Shown piece after piece: positions 17,210 to 28,093 of a stretch of 64,000 nucleotides of DNA. Where the stretch lies: contig NZ_JH597761.1 of NCBI RefSeq assembly GCF_000243315.1, positions 831,656 through 895,655 on the forward strand. Reading direction: 5' to 3'. The DNA is from Metallosphaera yellowstonensis MK1 (GTDB lineage Archaea > Thermoproteota > Thermoprotei_A > Sulfolobales > Sulfolobaceae). Both the position numbers and the translations under genes were made by a program. The notes below the pieces were generated by a model that was not told where the DNA came from, did not search any database, and was given only the letters and a program-made list of their open reading frames with translations. How positions within the stretch are numbered: position 1 is the stretch's first letter; every line of letters starts with the position of its first letter.

Positions 17210-17243
17210 CAAAGCCTTTTACCTCACGCAGAAGTTTAACGCT

Positions 17244-18179
17244 ATGTCCTCAGTGGTTGCAAGGGCTTACTCCTCCTCCGCTAACCTAGGGGCAGGTTTC
17301 GATATTCTCTCTTTGGCACATAAAGCGTACCATGATGAAGTGGAGGCGGAGATAGTTAATAACGAGGGAAGGGGAGTCCTAATAGAGACGTCGGACGGTA
17401 TTCCAAAAGAAACCCATAGGAACTCTGCAGGGGCAGCAGTACTGTCTATGCTCGAGGACCTGGGCCTCAAAGTCACTGTCAGACTTAAGGTTAAGAAAGG
17501 AGTTCCCTTCGGGTTAGGGTTGGGGAGTAGTGGGGCCTCGGCCTCAGCAGCAGTCAGTGCAGTCAATGAATTGCTAGGGTTGGGTTTGAGAAGGGAAGAC
17601 CTAGTCAAATACGCCATGCTAGGAGAGGGAGCAGTGAGCGGTTCCCCTCATCCCGATAACGTAGCTGCCAGCCTTTTTGGTGGAGTGGTAGCCGTGGTCT
17701 CAACGTCTCCCATTAGGGTGGCTCAGATCCCAGTTAGGGTTGCCTTCAATCTTCTCCTAATAATTCCGAGGGTGAAGCCCATGGAAGGAAAGACCAGGAA
17801 GGCCAGAGAGCTCGTTCCCAATAGGGTGAACCTCAGCGATGCCGTGCAAAATGCTAGATTCATATCATCTCTGATCCTAGGCCTTGAAAGTGGAAACCGA
17901 GAACTCATAAGGTTAGGGCTTAACGACGAGATAGTGGAGAAGGCAAGGACCCCCATGTATCCCCACTATCCTGAGGTCAAGAAAGTGGCACTGGAGAGCG
18001 ACGCCATAGGAGTCTGTGTGAGTGGAGCCGGTCCCTCCGTTCTGGTCTTCTATGATAAATATACTGACATCATGGGATTGAAGGACAGGGCAGACAATGT
18101 ATGCAAGAAGAACGGTTTCGCTTGTGACTTCATCGAGACTGAGCTTGCAGGAGGTGTTCAGATTGAGAGAATCAACTAA
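17244..18179 (+). CDS. thrB: Homoserine kinase
   Basis: A 311-residue GHMP-family kinase that phosphorylates L-homoserine on the way to threonine. The N-terminus has the SSANLGAGFD motif, the ATP loop reads GLGLGSSGASASAA (about 92-105), and the third GHMP motif VCVSGAGPSVLVF is near 255-267. Length and motifs match ThrB better than mevalonate kinase. It is followed by, and overlaps, a sulfur-amino-acid enzyme that uses activated homoserine, so the two form a small homoserine-branch operon. Confidence 0.92.
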   Translation: MSSVVARAYSSSANLGAGFDILSLAHKAYHDEVEAEIVNNEGRGVLIETSDGIPKETHRNSAGAAVLSMLEDLGLKVTVRLKVKKGVPFGLGLGSSGASASAAVSAVNELLGLGLRREDLVKYAMLGEGAVSGSPHPDNVAASLFGGVVAVVSTSPIRVAQIPVRVAFNLLLIIPRVKPMEGKTRKARELVPNRVNLSDAVQNARFISSLILGLESGNRELIRLGLNDEIVEKARTPMYPHYPEVKKVALESDAIGVCVSGAGPSVLVFYDKYTDIMGLKDRADNVCKKNGFACDFIETELAGGVQIERIN

Positions 18180-19287
18180 GTCCGTCAGAGAGTCCATAGA
18201 TCCAACGACTGGAGCAATAACAACTCCAATATATCAGACTACCGCCTTCTTATACCCAGAGGGAGAGAGATATAGATATTCCAGAGAGATCAATCCGACT
18301 GTCCTAGAACTGGCCAAGAAGATAGCTGAACTGGAGGGAGCAGAAGCAGGATTAGCGTTTTCCTCGGGGATGGGAGCCATATCTACGTCTCTTCTCACCC
18401 TGTCAAGGCCAGGGAGCAAGATCCTCGTTCATGTAGATATGTTCGGTAGGAGCGTCAGATTCGTTAAGGATTATTTGTCCAGTTGGGGAGTGAAGGTGAG
18501 CGTTGCCCCTGCAGACAATGAATCCATGATCGAGATGGCGAAGGACAAGCACGACATAGTTTTTGTGGAAAGCATAACTAACCCTCTAGTGAGGGTGGTG
18601 GACTTGGAGGAGCTTGGCAAGACGTGTAAGGACTTGGGATCTACCCTCATAGTAGACTCGACTTTCGCTACGCCGATCAATCAAAAGCCGCTGGAGTTCG
18701 GGGCCAAACTAGTGATCCACAGTGCCTCCAAGTTCATCGCAGGACACAACGACGTGATAACAGGTCTCTTGGCAGGTGATGGAAACTTAGTTAAGGCTAT
18801 AGATCAGATGAGGAGGACCTTAGGAACCTCCCTGGACCCTCACCCGGCCTTTCTCGTGATTAGGGGCATGAAGACGCTGAAGATCAGAATGGACGTGATA
18901 AACAGGAACGCCATGGCCATAGCTGAGTTTCTCGAGTCTCACCCTAAGGTTCAGAGGGTCTACTATCCTGGGCTAAAGAGCCACGAGACGCATGAGGTTG
19001 CCACCAGGGTTCTGAAGGGTTATGGGGGTGTAGTCAGCTTTGAGGTCAGAGGGGGTACAGAGGCCGCGGTAAAGGTTATGAAGTCCACTTCGGTAATAAT
19101 TCCGGCTCAGAGCCTAGGTGGAGTTAACTCGTTGATATCCCACCCACCCACCATGAGCCATAGGACTCTATCGCCTGAGGAGAGGAAGGCCTCTGGTATA
19201 ACAGATGGTCTCCTTAGACTGTCAGTTGGTATTGAGGACGTAGAGGACCTAGTGGAGGACTTGGACAGGGCACTCTCCAAGATCTAA
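18154..19287 (+). CDS. Cystathionine gamma-synthase / O-acylhomoserine sulfhydrylase family enzyme
   Basis: A PLP enzyme of the Cys/Met metabolism family. The lysine that binds PLP is in HSASKFIAGH, the substrate-side YSREINPT segment is near the N-terminus, and the phosphate-binding SSGMGAIST and the SLGGVNSLISHP motif are present. The frame is open to an ATG at 18097, but GTG 18154 or TTG 18163 fits the family N-terminus (FRLRESTKSVRESID) and leaves only a short overlap with thrB. Whether it transfers cysteine or sulfide to acylhomoserine, or acts as a lyase, cannot be told from sequence alone. Confidence 0.85.
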   Translation: MFRLRESTKSVRESIDPTTGAITTPIYQTTAFLYPEGERYRYSREINPTVLELAKKIAELEGAEAGLAFSSGMGAISTSLLTLSRPGSKILVHVDMFGRSVRFVKDYLSSWGVKVSVAPADNESMIEMAKDKHDIVFVESITNPLVRVVDLEELGKTCKDLGSTLIVDSTFATPINQKPLEFGAKLVIHSASKFIAGHNDVITGLLAGDGNLVKAIDQMRRTLGTSLDPHPAFLVIRGMKTLKIRMDVINRNAMAIAEFLESHPKVQRVYYPGLKSHETHEVATRVLKGYGGVVSFEVRGGTEAAVKVMKSTSVIIPAQSLGGVNSLISHPPTMSHRTLSPEERKASGITDGLLRLSVGIEDVEDLVEDLDRALSKI

Positions 19288-19325
19288 AAATTTTTAAGTT
19301 GACGGAAACAGGAAAGTCAGCCATA

Positions 19326-19366
19326 CCTAGCCTACAGCCATGGAACCATGGCAGAGTGAAGCTAGG
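19326..19366. terminator. Hairpin between convergent genes
   Basis: GCCATGG (19337-19343) and CCATGGC (19346-19352) are separated by only AA, and are themselves enclosed by CCTAGC (19326-19331) and GCTAGG (19361-19366). This nested inverted repeat lies in the 89-bp gap between a plus-strand gene and the minus-strand sdhD, just after a T-rich run at 19289-19298. It could act as a transcription end or processing signal for either side. Confidence 0.45.
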
Positions 19367-19376
19367 GCCTCCTCTC

Positions 19377-19721
19377 CTATTTCCTTTCACCCTTGACTTT
19401 CTCGAGGTAGTCCCTAAGGGTCTTGAAGTCTTGCTCTAACCACTCCTCTTCCTCCTTGATCCACATCACTCCACCGGCTGCATCTACTACCTCCCCCTTA
19501 AGCTTCATATCCTTTAGCCTCTCTTTCCAGTTAAAGGGTATCTTAGAGATGACCAATACGTAAAGGTCGCCATCATTTCTCAGGTGGAACTTTCCCCAGA
19601 AGACGTCTGAGACCCTATACTCTGCTTCCTTGGCGAACGGATCCCTTCCAGGTCGTTCGTAAACCTCTCTCCACTCCTTGACCTCAATTCCGAGTTCCCT
19701 AAGCTTCTCCAGAGAGATCAA
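19377..19721 (-). CDS. sdhD: Succinate dehydrogenase small subunit SdhD (Sulfolobales type)
   Basis: A 114-residue acidic/basic mixed protein without a clear membrane helix. It is the last gene of the sdhABCD operon and overlaps sdhC by four bases. In Acidianus and Sulfolobus this position encodes the small soluble-looking SdhD, which is thought to help attach the complex to the membrane. The identification rests mainly on operon position and size, since the family is poorly conserved. Confidence 0.75.
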   Translation of the reverse strand: MISLEKLRELGIEVKEWREVYERPGRDPFAKEAEYRVSDVFWGKFHLRNDGDLYVLVISKIPFNWKERLKDMKLKGEVVDAAGGVMWIKEEEEWLEQDFKTLRDYLEKVKGERK

Positions 19722-20599
19722 GTTATCCCCCTCTCCTCCAGGGCCTTCAATGCTATCCTGCTCAACCCAAGTTCCTTAGGACTTATCCCGAAGGCTATGG
19801 CCAACAGTTGAGTGACATAGATGGTAGGCATAGTCCATCCAGTCTTGAACTCCTCCATGACCTTAAACTGCGTTACGTCCATCTGAAGATGGCAAAGACT
19901 GCAGGGATGAACCACCAAGTCCGCTCCAGCCGATCTAGCTGAGGATAAGACGTTGTATGCCAGCTTCAGCCCTCCCTTAGGGTTACTACCCATTAGAGGA
20001 AAACCGCAACAGGAGGTGGACATGGGAAACCTCACCGGAGTTGCTCCAGTGGCTGATATCAGGTCCTCGAGGCTGTGAGGATTATAAGCTGGCTCGAAGC
20101 CCATTATCTGCTCTGGCCTCAGCATTTGACAACCATAGTACGCTCCTACCTTGAGGTTGGTCAGAGGTCTCTTGACCATGGACTTTATCCTCTCGACTCC
20201 TACGTCTCTCACCAATACCCAGACTATGTGCTCAGCGTCCACTGTACCGTTATACTGAAGTGAAGCTGATTGAAGTCTCTGGGTTACCTCCTTCCTGATC
20301 TCCTTATCTTCGCTGAATTTTGCAGTTGCTAACCTGTGACTGTTAAGACAGACACTACAAGGGGTTGCCATCTTCTTCAGTCCCATCTTCTCGACCTTAG
20401 AGAGGTTCCTCAGGTTGAGTGCTACGTGGGCCCTCTCATCATACTCGTCCAGAAACCCACCGCCGCAGCAGTTCCAATCTTCTACCTCCACCAACTCCAG
20501 TCCCAACAGTTCTGCCACCTTCTTGGTCGCTATATCAACGTCCTTGGAGAGGCCGTGAGTTGCACATCCTGGATAGTAAGCTACTTTCATCTCAATCAC
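19718..20599 (-). CDS. sdhC: Succinate dehydrogenase subunit SdhC with two CCG domains
   Basis: A 293-residue protein with two cysteine-rich CCG motifs as in heterodisulfide reductase HdrB: NCCGGG (C44-C45) with PCSVC (C81, C84), then SCCGFP with PCSLC about 35 residues later. It replaces the heme-b membrane anchor of classical complex II. In the Sulfolobales enzyme it is proposed to carry an unusual iron-sulfur centre and to pass electrons to caldariella quinone. It overlaps sdhB by eight bases and sdhD by four. Confidence 0.92.
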   Translation of the reverse strand: MIEMKVAYYPGCATHGLSKDVDIATKKVAELLGLELVEVEDWNCCGGGFLDEYDERAHVALNLRNLSKVEKMGLKKMATPCSVCLNSHRLATAKFSEDKEIRKEVTQRLQSASLQYNGTVDAEHIVWVLVRDVGVERIKSMVKRPLTNLKVGAYYGCQMLRPEQIMGFEPAYNPHSLEDLISATGATPVRFPMSTSCCGFPLMGSNPKGGLKLAYNVLSSARSAGADLVVHPCSLCHLQMDVTQFKVMEEFKTGWTMPTIYVTQLLAIAFGISPKELGLSRIALKALEERGIT

Positions 20600-21560
20600 C
20601 CAGGAGCTTCCTTATCTGTTCTATCTCATTTACCTTCTTCTCCCTTATTAGCGCGTACTTCATCTTCCCATTTCTCATGGTGTGAAGCATGTCTGTAATG
20701 GCTGTGGCAAGACCATACGTGGATATGTATACCTTGGCCTCCTGTAGTATCCCGGTCTCCTTGATGCTCTCATATATTGCTTTAACGTGTCTCTCTCCTG
20801 TACTCATCACATCTGTCTTCTCCTTGGAGAACTTCGTGTGAGCCCTGGTCTTCTTTATTGTGGTCACGGGCTCTACGTCCCTTGGGCAGACGTGGAAGCA
20901 TTGATAGCAGTAAGTACATCTCCAGGAGCTGTCCAGAAGGATCTTTAGTCTCTCCTCATACAATGTGTCCCTTGGGTCCGCCAAGAACCTGTAACCTTTA
21001 GCGTGAGCTGCTGGTCCTAAGAATCTCTCATCCTCCTTCACAGCCGGACAGGCCGAAACGCATAGACCACACCATATACACTGGGCGAACTTCCATAACT
21101 CCCTTTGATCCTCTGGCTTCAGCCTCTGCTCTGCAACTCCTTTGACGACCTCCTCTGCTGGATATAGCCTGGGCTTGACCTTGAACATGCGTGTGTAGAA
21201 ATCCCCCATGTCCACAATGAGGTCCTTCAAGGGTTTGAAGTAGTCCATGGGCTCTAGGGTTATGACGTCGGTGTTGAATTTCTTTACAACGTCTAGGGCT
21301 AAGGTCTTACACGCAAGCCTGGGCTCTCCGTTAATCTTCATGGAACAACTACCACACACAGCCATATGACACGATGCCCTGTAGGCTAACGTTGGATCCT
21401 GCTCCGTCTTTATCCGTCTAAGTACTTCGGTGATCTGAGTGAACCTATCCACGGAGAGCTTATACTCGCTCCAGAACTCTCCCTTGTCCTCGTTAAACCT
21501 TTTGACCCTTACCGTTATTTCCCTCTGCTCCAGGTTCGTAGCCAAGGTTTGAGCCTCCAT
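20592..21560 (-). CDS. sdhB: Succinate dehydrogenase iron-sulfur subunit SdhB
   Basis: A 322-residue three-cluster subunit. The 2Fe-2S site is C64/C69/C72/C84. The first cubane is C161-x2-C164-x2-C167-x3-C171-P. The second is C215-x2-C218-x2-C221-x3-C225-P. In typical complex II the residue equivalent to C218 is not cysteine and the cluster is 3Fe-4S; the extra cysteine here predicts a second 4Fe-4S cluster, as reported for the Sulfolobales enzyme. A C-terminal extension of about 90 residues follows. It lies one base after sdhA. Confidence 0.95.
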   Translation of the reverse strand: MEAQTLATNLEQREITVRVKRFNEDKGEFWSEYKLSVDRFTQITEVLRRIKTEQDPTLAYRASCHMAVCGSCSMKINGEPRLACKTLALDVVKKFNTDVITLEPMDYFKPLKDLIVDMGDFYTRMFKVKPRLYPAEEVVKGVAEQRLKPEDQRELWKFAQCIWCGLCVSACPAVKEDERFLGPAAHAKGYRFLADPRDTLYEERLKILLDSSWRCTYCYQCFHVCPRDVEPVTTIKKTRAHTKFSKEKTDVMSTGERHVKAIYESIKETGILQEAKVYISTYGLATAITDMLHTMRNGKMKYALIREKKVNEIEQIRKLLGD

Positions 21561-21561
21561 C

Positions 21562-23262
21562 TTAATACACCCTTGCCTCCGGCTTCCATTTGGTCATCCT
21601 TACCGGTTTGAAACCTATTTCCACTTGATTACCTTTCAGGTAAGCTAAGGTATGCTTCAACCAGTTCTTGTCGTCTCTCTCAGGAAAATCTGTTCTGAAG
21701 TGAGCCCCCCTAGATTCCGTCCTCATGAGGGCTGACTTAGCTATGACTACGGCTAAATCCAGCATGTTCCTGAGTTCCAGGGCGTTATAGAACTCAGTGT
21801 TGTATGTCTTGCCCTTATCGGTCACGTACATCTCCCTAACTTGTCCCCTTAGTTTCTCTATTTCTGTCAATGCACTCTTCAACATATCCTCATCCCTGAA
21901 TATTCCCACCTTGTCCCACATGACTCCTCTCAGTTTGTTCAGGACTTCCCCGAAGTGAACTCCACTCTCGCTCTTGACAAAGGAATAAGCCTCACTGAGT
22001 AACCTCTCTGCCTCCTTGTCCAAGGAGGGAGAGGAGACCTCTTCATGTTTTCTGAGGTACTCCACTACGGTTTTACCGGTCTCCCTGCCGAACACCAGAG
22101 TCTCTAGCAGGGAGTTTGAGCCCAGTCTGTTAGCCCCGTGTACGGAAACACAAGCTGCCTCTCCTGCTGCAAAGAGGCCCTGAAGGTCGGTATTGATCCC
22201 ATTGGTATCCACGTCTATACCCCCCATGTAATAGTGTTGTGCTGGCCTCACCGGTATAGGCTCCTTGGTTGCATCCACTCCAGCAAAGTTCATTGCTGCC
22301 TCGTAGGCTAGGGCCAGCCTCTCCTTTATGTAGGACTCCCCCAGATGTGTCAGATCCAATCCGACATAACCACCGGGAAATCCTCTCCCTTCCCTTATCT
22401 CAATCATGATGGATCTGGAGGCAATGTCTCTGGGTGCAAGATCCAACTTCTTGGGAGCGTATTTTGCCATAAATCTCTCTCCCTTGTTGTTCCTCAATAT
22501 TCCTCCCTCACCCCTGGCAGCCTCACTTATTAGGATGTCCGACGGGTAGAGGGCCGTAGGGTGGAACTGAACGAACTCAGGATCCTTTATTGCGGCACCT
22601 GCCCTCAAGGCCATACCATATCCGTCACCCGTGTTTATGTAGGCGTTAGTGGTATGAGCGTAAAGCATTCCCATCCCACCGGTAGCTGCTACTACCGCCC
22701 TAGCCTTGAAGAAGGCTGGATCCATGTTTTTCATGTCTAAGGCCAGCACTCCAGTTACCCTTCTCTCATCTGTCACCAGATCCACTGCGAACCACTCATT
22801 GTAGAAGTCCACATCTAAGCCTGAGACCCTTTCGAAGAGCGTGTGAAGGAGTGCCATCCCAGTCTTATCCCCAACAAACCTCGTTCTGGGGTAGGTTTGG
22901 CCTCCGAAGTACCTCAGGGCAACCCTGCCGTCTGGTTGCCTATTAAATAATGTCCCCCACCTCTCCATCAAATCCACTATCTCCCCAGATTTGACTGAAA
23001 GCAGCTCCGCCGCGTCCTGATCTACCAGATAATCTCCGCCCTTAACTGTGTCGTAGGTCATGTAATCTGGGTCATCGTTGGGATCGGAGTTGCCAGGCAC
23101 GTAAGCAGCTATCCCTCCCTCGGCGGAGCTAGAGTGCGACCTCGTTGGGAATACCTTAGAGACCACCGCGACCTTAAAACCTGCAGTGGCGATCTCGTGC
23201 GCAGCCATGAGTCCCGCGAGTCCTCCCCCGAGCACTACTGCGTCATAATGGAGTTTATCCAT
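21562..23262 (-). CDS. sdhA: Succinate dehydrogenase flavoprotein subunit SdhA
   Basis: A 566-residue flavoprotein that oxidises succinate to fumarate. The FAD loop is [11 protein letters not shown] (11-21), the histidine for covalent FAD attachment is H43 in [10 protein letters not shown], and the catalytic region contains the [11 protein letters not shown] and [12 protein letters not shown] motifs plus the [13 protein letters not shown] motif near 380. It is the first gene of sdhABCD. In this lineage the complex serves both respiration and the 3HP/4HB carbon cycle region where succinate is handled. Confidence 0.97.
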   Translation of the reverse strand: MDKLHYDAVVLGGGLAGLMAAHEIATAGFKVAVVSKVFPTRSHSSSAEGGIAAYVPGNSDPNDDPDYMTYDTVKGGDYLVDQDAAELLSVKSGEIVDLMERWGTLFNRQPDGRVALRYFGGQTYPRTRFVGDKTGMALLHTLFERVSGLDVDFYNEWFAVDLVTDERRVTGVLALDMKNMDPAFFKARAVVAATGGMGMLYAHTTNAYINTGDGYGMALRAGAAIKDPEFVQFHPTALYPSDILISEAARGEGGILRNNKGERFMAKYAPKKLDLAPRDIASRSIMIEIREGRGFPGGYVGLDLTHLGESYIKERLALAYEAAMNFAGVDATKEPIPVRPAQHYYMGGIDVDTNGINTDLQGLFAAGEAACVSVHGANRLGSNSLLETLVFGRETGKTVVEYLRKHEEVSSPSLDKEAERLLSEAYSFVKSESGVHFGEVLNKLRGVMWDKVGIFRDEDMLKSALTEIEKLRGQVREMYVTDKGKTYNTEFYNALELRNMLDLAVVIAKSALMRTESRGAHFRTDFPERDDKNWLKHTLAYLKGNQVEIGFKPVRMTKWKPEARVY

Positions 23263-23280
23263 ACAAAAAACGTAACTGGT

Positions 23281-23297
23281 GCAATTATAAGAATTGC
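23281..23297 (-). promoter_or_regulatory. sdh operon promoter with palindromic TATA region
   Basis: The TATA sequence CTTATAAT, read on the minus strand, is centred about 27 nt before the sdhA ATG (23262), implying a leaderless mRNA. It is embedded in a perfect inverted repeat, GCAATT-CTTAT-AATTGC, so a dimeric regulator bound here would block TATA access. Confidence 0.5.
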
Positions 23298-23310
23298 TTA
23301 ACTTCCCTCT

Positions 23311-24099
23311 TCACAGGATCTCAGATAGCGTTCTCACGGCGTATTTAGGCCTTATCCCTGTAGCTTCTATGTCTTGAAGCGAGGAGATCCCTGTTAGAAC
23401 TAAGACAGTGTCTGCACCCATTTCGTTCCCCATCTTCACGTCCGTCTCCAGCTGATCCCCTATCACGACTACTTTGTTTAGATCCTTTAGCTCAGCCATC
23501 TCCATGGCCACCTGGATGATCCACTTATTAGGTTTACCTGCAACGAAGTCCGGCTCTCGCCTTAGGGAGTAGATGATAGCCATGGCTAACGCCCCAGCTC
23601 CCAGTCTCAACCCGTCACGGGAAGGCCAGAGTCTATCCATGTTAGTCACCACAAATTTGGAACCCTTCGATATACATCTCATACCAACGGAGAGTTTGTC
23701 GTAGGTGGCCAGCCTGTCTAGTCCAAGTACTACTGCACCTGGTACCTCCCTCTCCGCCTCAGAACTTGTTAATACCTCGAATCCTTGGGATTTCAACTCC
23801 TCGACTAGCCCTTCCTCTCCTATGACGAAGACCCTCCGAAAGTCCCACGTCCTCCTCATGTAGAGGGCGGCGGCGAGGCCACTGGTGATTATTCTTCCAG
23901 GGCTCACTGGCAACCCGAGGTAGCTGAGTTGCCTGGATAGGAGGATTCTACTGAACCCAGAGTTATTGCTCACCAGGATAACGGTCTTCCCCTCGACCAT
24001 CAACTGTCTGAGGGCGAATATGTTCTCCCAAATTGGTTCTCCTTCCCTTATTATTACTCCATCAACGTCGCTTATTATCAGTTCATAATCCCTCAGCAA
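23311..24099 (-). CDS. HAD-superfamily sugar phosphatase (NagD-like)
   Basis: A 262-residue HAD hydrolase. Motif I is ISDVDGVI (D12, D14) near the N-terminus, motif II is LVSNNSGFS, the lysine of motif III is in AGKPNKWI and motif IV is [11 protein letters not shown]. The cap insertion between motifs II and III places it in the NagD/4-nitrophenylphosphatase group. The physiological substrate is unknown. It overlaps the following small upstream gene by 17 bases. Confidence 0.85.
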   Translation of the reverse strand: MLRDYELIISDVDGVIIREGEPIWENIFALRQLMVEGKTVILVSNNSGFSRILLSRQLSYLGLPVSPGRIITSGLAAALYMRRTWDFRRVFVIGEEGLVEELKSQGFEVLTSSEAEREVPGAVVLGLDRLATYDKLSVGMRCISKGSKFVVTNMDRLWPSRDGLRLGAGALAMAIIYSLRREPDFVAGKPNKWIIQVAMEMAELKDLNKVVVIGDQLETDVKMGNEMGADTVLVLTGISSLQDIEATGIRPKYAVRTLSEIL

Positions 24100-24373
24100 C
24101 TCCTATCGCCTCCATTTTCTTACGAATTACCTCCAGGAAGGGCCCTCTTCCCAGATCGTAGGCAAACAGTCCCGAGGGATTATAGAGAGCGTTGAGACAG
24201 TCCCATTTTCCAGGGAACGGCCTCATCACTTTAACGTAATCCACTCTCCCTCGGAAGTGAAATATCAGGAAATCTCCTAACCCGCTTAAGCTTACGTAAA
24301 ACATAGAACACTCGCCCAGATCGTTTCTGACCACCTTCTCGGGCTTGAGAGATGACCAATCTAGTTCGGTCAT
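24083..24373 (-). CDS. Small conserved unknown protein, 96 residues
   Basis: Not recognised. The sequence has no cysteine cluster or membrane helix of note; a [20 protein letters not shown] beta-rich core suggests a small globular domain. It is translated just upstream of, and overlapping, the HAD phosphatase gene, so the two probably form an operon. Its start overlaps the first upstream start of the divergent DUF2070 gene; ATG 24373 is the only clear start. Confidence 0.55.
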   Translation of the reverse strand: MTELDWSSLKPEKVVRNDLGECSMFYVSLSGLGDFLIFHFRGRVDYVKVMRPFPGKWDCLNALYNPSGLFAYDLGRGPFLEVIRKKMEAIGVAEGL

Positions 24374-24402
24374 TTTTTTATCCGCCCCACCTGTTTTACC
24401 CT

Positions 24403-26001
24403 GTGGATTCAGAAAAATTAACCCGGAGTTACTATTCCAAGCTTATAAGACTGCCATCGACGCAGAACCTAGTCCTTTGGGTAAGTGGCGAGTCTTTCCT
24501 TGCTATCCTTAGGTCTTTTTCAGACGGTCTGAGCTACATCCTAGGATTCGTCATCTACGCTGGACTATCCCTTTTAGCCTTTAGGAAGAGGATTAGGACC
24601 TCCCTATTCCTGACCGGTTTATTTGGAATACTCTACCTGTTGCTCTCATTCTTCCCGGCTACCCTCCCTTACTCCTTCGGTCTCTTCTCCCCCCTGGTTG
24701 CCTACACTCTGGTAATAGATTATGGGGAGAAGGCCTCTACAGTCATCTCGGTGTTCACAGGGCTAATTCCTGGATATACCCTCGTTGGCCTCAGCCTGGA
24801 TATACCACTCCTAGTCTTCTACTTGTTGGTGGGAGCTTTCTCGTTTGTTTACTTTGACTTCATCAATAGACAGGGAACGAAGATAACTGGATTCCCTTCA
24901 CTGAACATAGTGAGACCGTTCCTCAAGGCCTTCAGCTACAGAAGGGAGGACGAACTTGAGGCGTTCCTCGAGAGGATCTCCACCGGCTTCCAGACTTCAG
25001 TTCTCTCCTTAAAGCTGGGAGAGGTAGTGCTCCTGGTACCCAGGATCCATTACGGGATGTACGGAAGGGTAGGTAGTTCTGGGTTCATATATCAGCTTGA
25101 GGATCTCCTCAAGGACAAGATCTTGGTATTTCACGGACCGGGAAGTCACGAGCTGGACATCCCCTCAAGTAGGGAGTCCATGAAGGTCGCTCAAGCTATA
25201 GCCTCCGGGCTGAACGATGGCTGGACGCCGTTGAAGTTTCAGGGCCTGAGAATCTTCAATGAATCTCAGTTCGTCTTCACATCGCTGATCTTCGACAAGA
25301 TATCCCTTTCGTTTGCGGAGAGGCCCGGTAAGGGGATAGACGACCTCCCTGGAAACCTTTGGGACGAGTCCCTAATAACTGGAAACTTCATCGTTGATTG
25401 TCATAACGAATCGCTTAAGGAAGAGATAGGACACAAGGACGAGATTGTACTCAAGTCTTTCCTGTCTAAGAAACTTATCCTGGACGAAAAGGAGCTACAG
25501 GTTGGATACGGAGAAACTAGGATCGGTGCAAATTGCGAAGGCGTGTGCGACAACAGGGTGAAGGCACTTGTAATAGGGGACGGGGCGAAGAGGATCTTAG
25601 TCCTCTACGTTTACGCCAACAACGCGGATGAAGAGACTAGCAGAAAAGCGCGGGAGTTGTTTAAGGACAAGTTTGACAGGGTCATCCTAGTCACCCCAGA
25701 TGACCACTCCTGTACTGCCAGCGTTTGGGGGAACCTGTATAGTCCGGCTCGCCCCTGTAACGCCATGCTGGAGGCGTTTAAGGAAGCTACAGAGATGGCT
25801 CTCTCCAACATCAAAAAGGTCGAAGCGAGTTATAAAATAATAACTATAAAAACCAAAATAATTGGGAAGTTCGTCTCAGTGATGGTTCAAGGATTGGAAC
25901 AGGTAGGGAACACCGCAATGAAGACCTTTTGGATACCCATCATCTTTCCGTATTTCCTCTTATTCCTGATATTACTTGGACATGGCCTTTTCAAAATCTG
26001 A
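24403..26001 (+). CDS. DUF2070 family membrane protein
   Basis: A large archaeal protein of the DUF2070 family. After a short N-terminus ([14 protein letters not shown]) come about five to six membrane helices (roughly residues 30-160), then a long soluble domain with [13 protein letters not shown] and [11 protein letters not shown] motifs typical of the family, and a final membrane helix at the extreme C-terminus. The frame is open to ATG 24352, but GTG 24403 is preferred because it matches the family start and avoids overlap with the divergent gene. The function is unknown. Confidence 0.75.
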   Translation: MDSEKLTRSYYSKLIRLPSTQNLVLWVSGESFLAILRSFSDGLSYILGFVIYAGLSLLAFRKRIRTSLFLTGLFGILYLLLSFFPATLPYSFGLFSPLVAYTLVIDYGEKASTVISVFTGLIPGYTLVGLSLDIPLLVFYLLVGAFSFVYFDFINRQGTKITGFPSLNIVRPFLKAFSYRREDELEAFLERISTGFQTSVLSLKLGEVVLLVPRIHYGMYGRVGSSGFIYQLEDLLKDKILVFHGPGSHELDIPSSRESMKVAQAIASGLNDGWTPLKFQGLRIFNESQFVFTSLIFDKISLSFAERPGKGIDDLPGNLWDESLITGNFIVDCHNESLKEEIGHKDEIVLKSFLSKKLILDEKELQVGYGETRIGANCEGVCDNRVKALVIGDGAKRILVLYVYANNADEETSRKARELFKDKFDRVILVTPDDHSCTASVWGNLYSPARPCNAMLEAFKEATEMALSNIKKVEASYKIITIKTKIIGKFVSVMVQGLEQVGNTAMKTFWIPIIFPYFLLFLILLGHGLFKI

Positions 26002-27348
26002 TATCAGGCCCTTAACCTGAGCGTTCCACCTCTTCAGACCCTCCGGCGATTCGGGATAGTTCTTGTACAGCTCCTTTATCTCCTTCATGTATTGGGATAC
26101 GTTCTTGAGCTTGTAAAGAAGAGATGGTCTTCCTATCCCAGCTATAACCCTCATGGCCTTCTCAGCAACTGACAGGTGGAGATCACCAGTCGTGCTTGCC
26201 TCCAGCAGGTCCTCCTCCTTGATTACCTTCTTTCTCATGCCGTAGTTTATGTCCTCGTCTGTGAGCCTTTGAAGGAATCTCCTGAAGAGCTCCAGGCTAG
26301 CCTGTTTCGCCCCATATCTCTGGTTGTAACATATGTTGGTCTCCCATAAACTGGCTGAGGAGAAGTCTCCCCTCTCGAAGGCATCAAGCACAGTCCTGGC
26401 GGCACAAAATCCCGATATCATGGCTGATCCTTTTCCTCCACCGTGAACCGGATTAGCTGTATAGCCGGAGTCGCCCACTACTATGATCCCGTTCCACACC
26501 AAGGTATCTAAGGGTCTCCTGGTGGGAACTAGGGCCCCTCCCTTGACTATCATCTTGTTCCTATCTACGTCAGGTCCGTATTGACTCCAGTACTTTTCGT
26601 AGAATGTGTATATGCTCGGATAGCCCATCCCTCCCTGGATGCCCAATCCTATATTTACCTTATCCCTCCCCTTGGGGAAATACCACCAATAGCCTCCTGG
26701 GGAGGTGGTCTGATTGATGAATATCTTGAGGTACCCAGGCTCCTCTATGTCCTCCTTAGTGTAAGCCACTTCCCTGTAGGCTATGTCTGCATCCCTTTCG
26801 TCAAGGTCCTCCGTGACTGGAAACTCTTGAGGGAGCTTACTCCTGAAGCTCTTGGAGTACCCTGTGGCCTCTATAACTACCTTAGCTCTCACCTCCGACT
26901 GTTCGTTTGACCTCCTGTCGAATATCACTGCGCCCCGTACATGCCCGTCCTCGAATATGGGCCTCATGGCTGTCGTGAGGTCCATGACGTCGACCCCTCT
27001 ATCCCTGGCCTCCTTCAGGATCCTCTGGGTGTACAGAGGGGCATTGATCTCAAATCCCTCACCCCTGACTGTCCATTCTGTGGACATGTCGGGGCTGTAA
27101 AGCTTTATCCCCTCTATCTTCTGCTCCAACTGCTCTCCCTCGGGATAGGGCATTCCGAGATTGTCAAAGTGTTCCTTGCTCACTGCGTCTCCACAAGGTT
27201 TATCACCGATTCTATTCCAAGGTTTGCTATCGATGAGGAGAATCCTCAGACCCTTTCGCGATAAGTGCCACGCCGCCGTGGAACCTGCGAACCCTCCGCC
27301 TATTATCAGGATATCATAGCTAAGTTGTTTCAAAAATATCACTTGCAT
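25972..27348 (-). CDS. ggr: Geranylgeranyl reductase (archaeal lipid saturation)
   Basis: A 458-residue flavoprotein that reduces the double bonds of the geranylgeranyl chains of archaeal ether lipids. It has the FAD loop [16 protein letters not shown], the DKPCGD substrate motif (about 51-56) and the second FAD motif [20 protein letters not shown] near 305. Length and motifs match the crystallised Sulfolobus enzyme. Its 3-prime end overlaps the convergent DUF2070 gene by 30 bases. A second, shorter paralogue lies at 30005. Confidence 0.9.
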   Translation of the reverse strand: MQVIFLKQLSYDILIIGGGFAGSTAAWHLSRKGLRILLIDSKPWNRIGDKPCGDAVSKEHFDNLGMPYPEGEQLEQKIEGIKLYSPDMSTEWTVRGEGFEINAPLYTQRILKEARDRGVDVMDLTTAMRPIFEDGHVRGAVIFDRRSNEQSEVRAKVVIEATGYSKSFRSKLPQEFPVTEDLDERDADIAYREVAYTKEDIEEPGYLKIFINQTTSPGGYWWYFPKGRDKVNIGLGIQGGMGYPSIYTFYEKYWSQYGPDVDRNKMIVKGGALVPTRRPLDTLVWNGIIVVGDSGYTANPVHGGGKGSAMISGFCAARTVLDAFERGDFSSASLWETNICYNQRYGAKQASLELFRRFLQRLTDEDINYGMRKKVIKEEDLLEASTTGDLHLSVAEKAMRVIAGIGRPSLLYKLKNVSQYMKEIKELYKNYPESPEGLKRWNAQVKGLISDFEKAMSK

Positions 27349-27374
27349 GGATACTCTTGGCCCAAAATAAAAAA

Positions 27375-27752
27375 CTACTTACAGGAATTCTTCACGATAT
27401 TGACCTTAACGCTGTCAGGAAGAGTACCTATTATCTTGTTGAGCTGATATTTATGGCCTTCATCACAGTACAGGGAAAGTCCGTCAGCCTCATAATACTT
27501 CTTCCTTTCCAAGAATGAGGCGACCTCCTCCGGGTTTACCGTATATATCTCTAGTCCCAGCTCTATATTATCGAGTATGGCCTCCCTACTGTTGGCTAGA
27601 ACTTGCCAGTGAGGTAGTTGAGAGAGGACGTTCACGATCACCTTTCTGAACCCAGACGTTCTAGCATCCCTGAGGACTCTCCTCAAGGTCTCAGTTAGTT
27701 CCTCTTCGTTAACGTACACGAGGACGAGCAGTCTCTTTGCAAGATGATCCAT
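27375..27752 (-). CDS. Conserved unknown protein, 125 residues
   Basis: Not recognised. It appears as an alpha/beta protein ([20 protein letters not shown], then VIVNVLSQL) with two cysteines near the C-terminus (C107 and C124). It lies 26 bases upstream of the geranylgeranyl reductase gene on the same strand and may be co-transcribed. No motif allows a functional guess. Confidence 0.55.
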   Translation of the reverse strand: MDHLAKRLLVLVYVNEEELTETLRRVLRDARTSGFRKVIVNVLSQLPHWQVLANSREAILDNIELGLEIYTVNPEEVASFLERKKYYEADGLSLYCDEGHKYQLNKIIGTLPDSVKVNIVKNSCK

Positions 27753-27859
27753 GGGGAACCCTATGAGGAGGAAATAATATTAGTAATGGAAGTTAGTACG
27801 AGATCATACCTCCCACGTTCTTCCCTGACCTTTTAGGCTGTCCACGCCAAGAGTATATT

Positions 27860-28093
27860 GTGATAGTTCAGGTATTTTATAATAAATTTACGCCAGAACT
27901 CGCTAAGGCTGTCATGAAGGTCAGGAAGACACCCTTCGTTCAAGAAGTTCTCTTCTGCAAGGGGGAAAGGAACATGATGGTAGCAGACAACTACGTGGTC
28001 TGGAGGGAAGGAGACGGGGACCCTCTGGACGGTCTCTACGACGCTAAGATCATTGAAAGAGTCAGAGCTTCGACTTATCCCTTCAGTGGCTGA
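27860..28093 (+). CDS. Small unknown protein, 77 residues
   Basis: Not recognised. Start GTG 27860 ([16 protein letters not shown]). It is a compact protein with alternating charged and hydrophobic residues and one cysteine. A TATA-like stretch lies just inside or before the gene (TTTTATAATAAATTT at about 27874), so the start is uncertain. It runs convergently into the metallophosphoesterase gene with an 11-base overlap. Coding status is likely but not certain. Confidence 0.45.
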   Translation: MIVQVFYNKFTPELAKAVMKVRKTPFVQEVLFCKGERNMMVADNYVVWREGDGDPLDGLYDAKIIERVRASTYPFSG

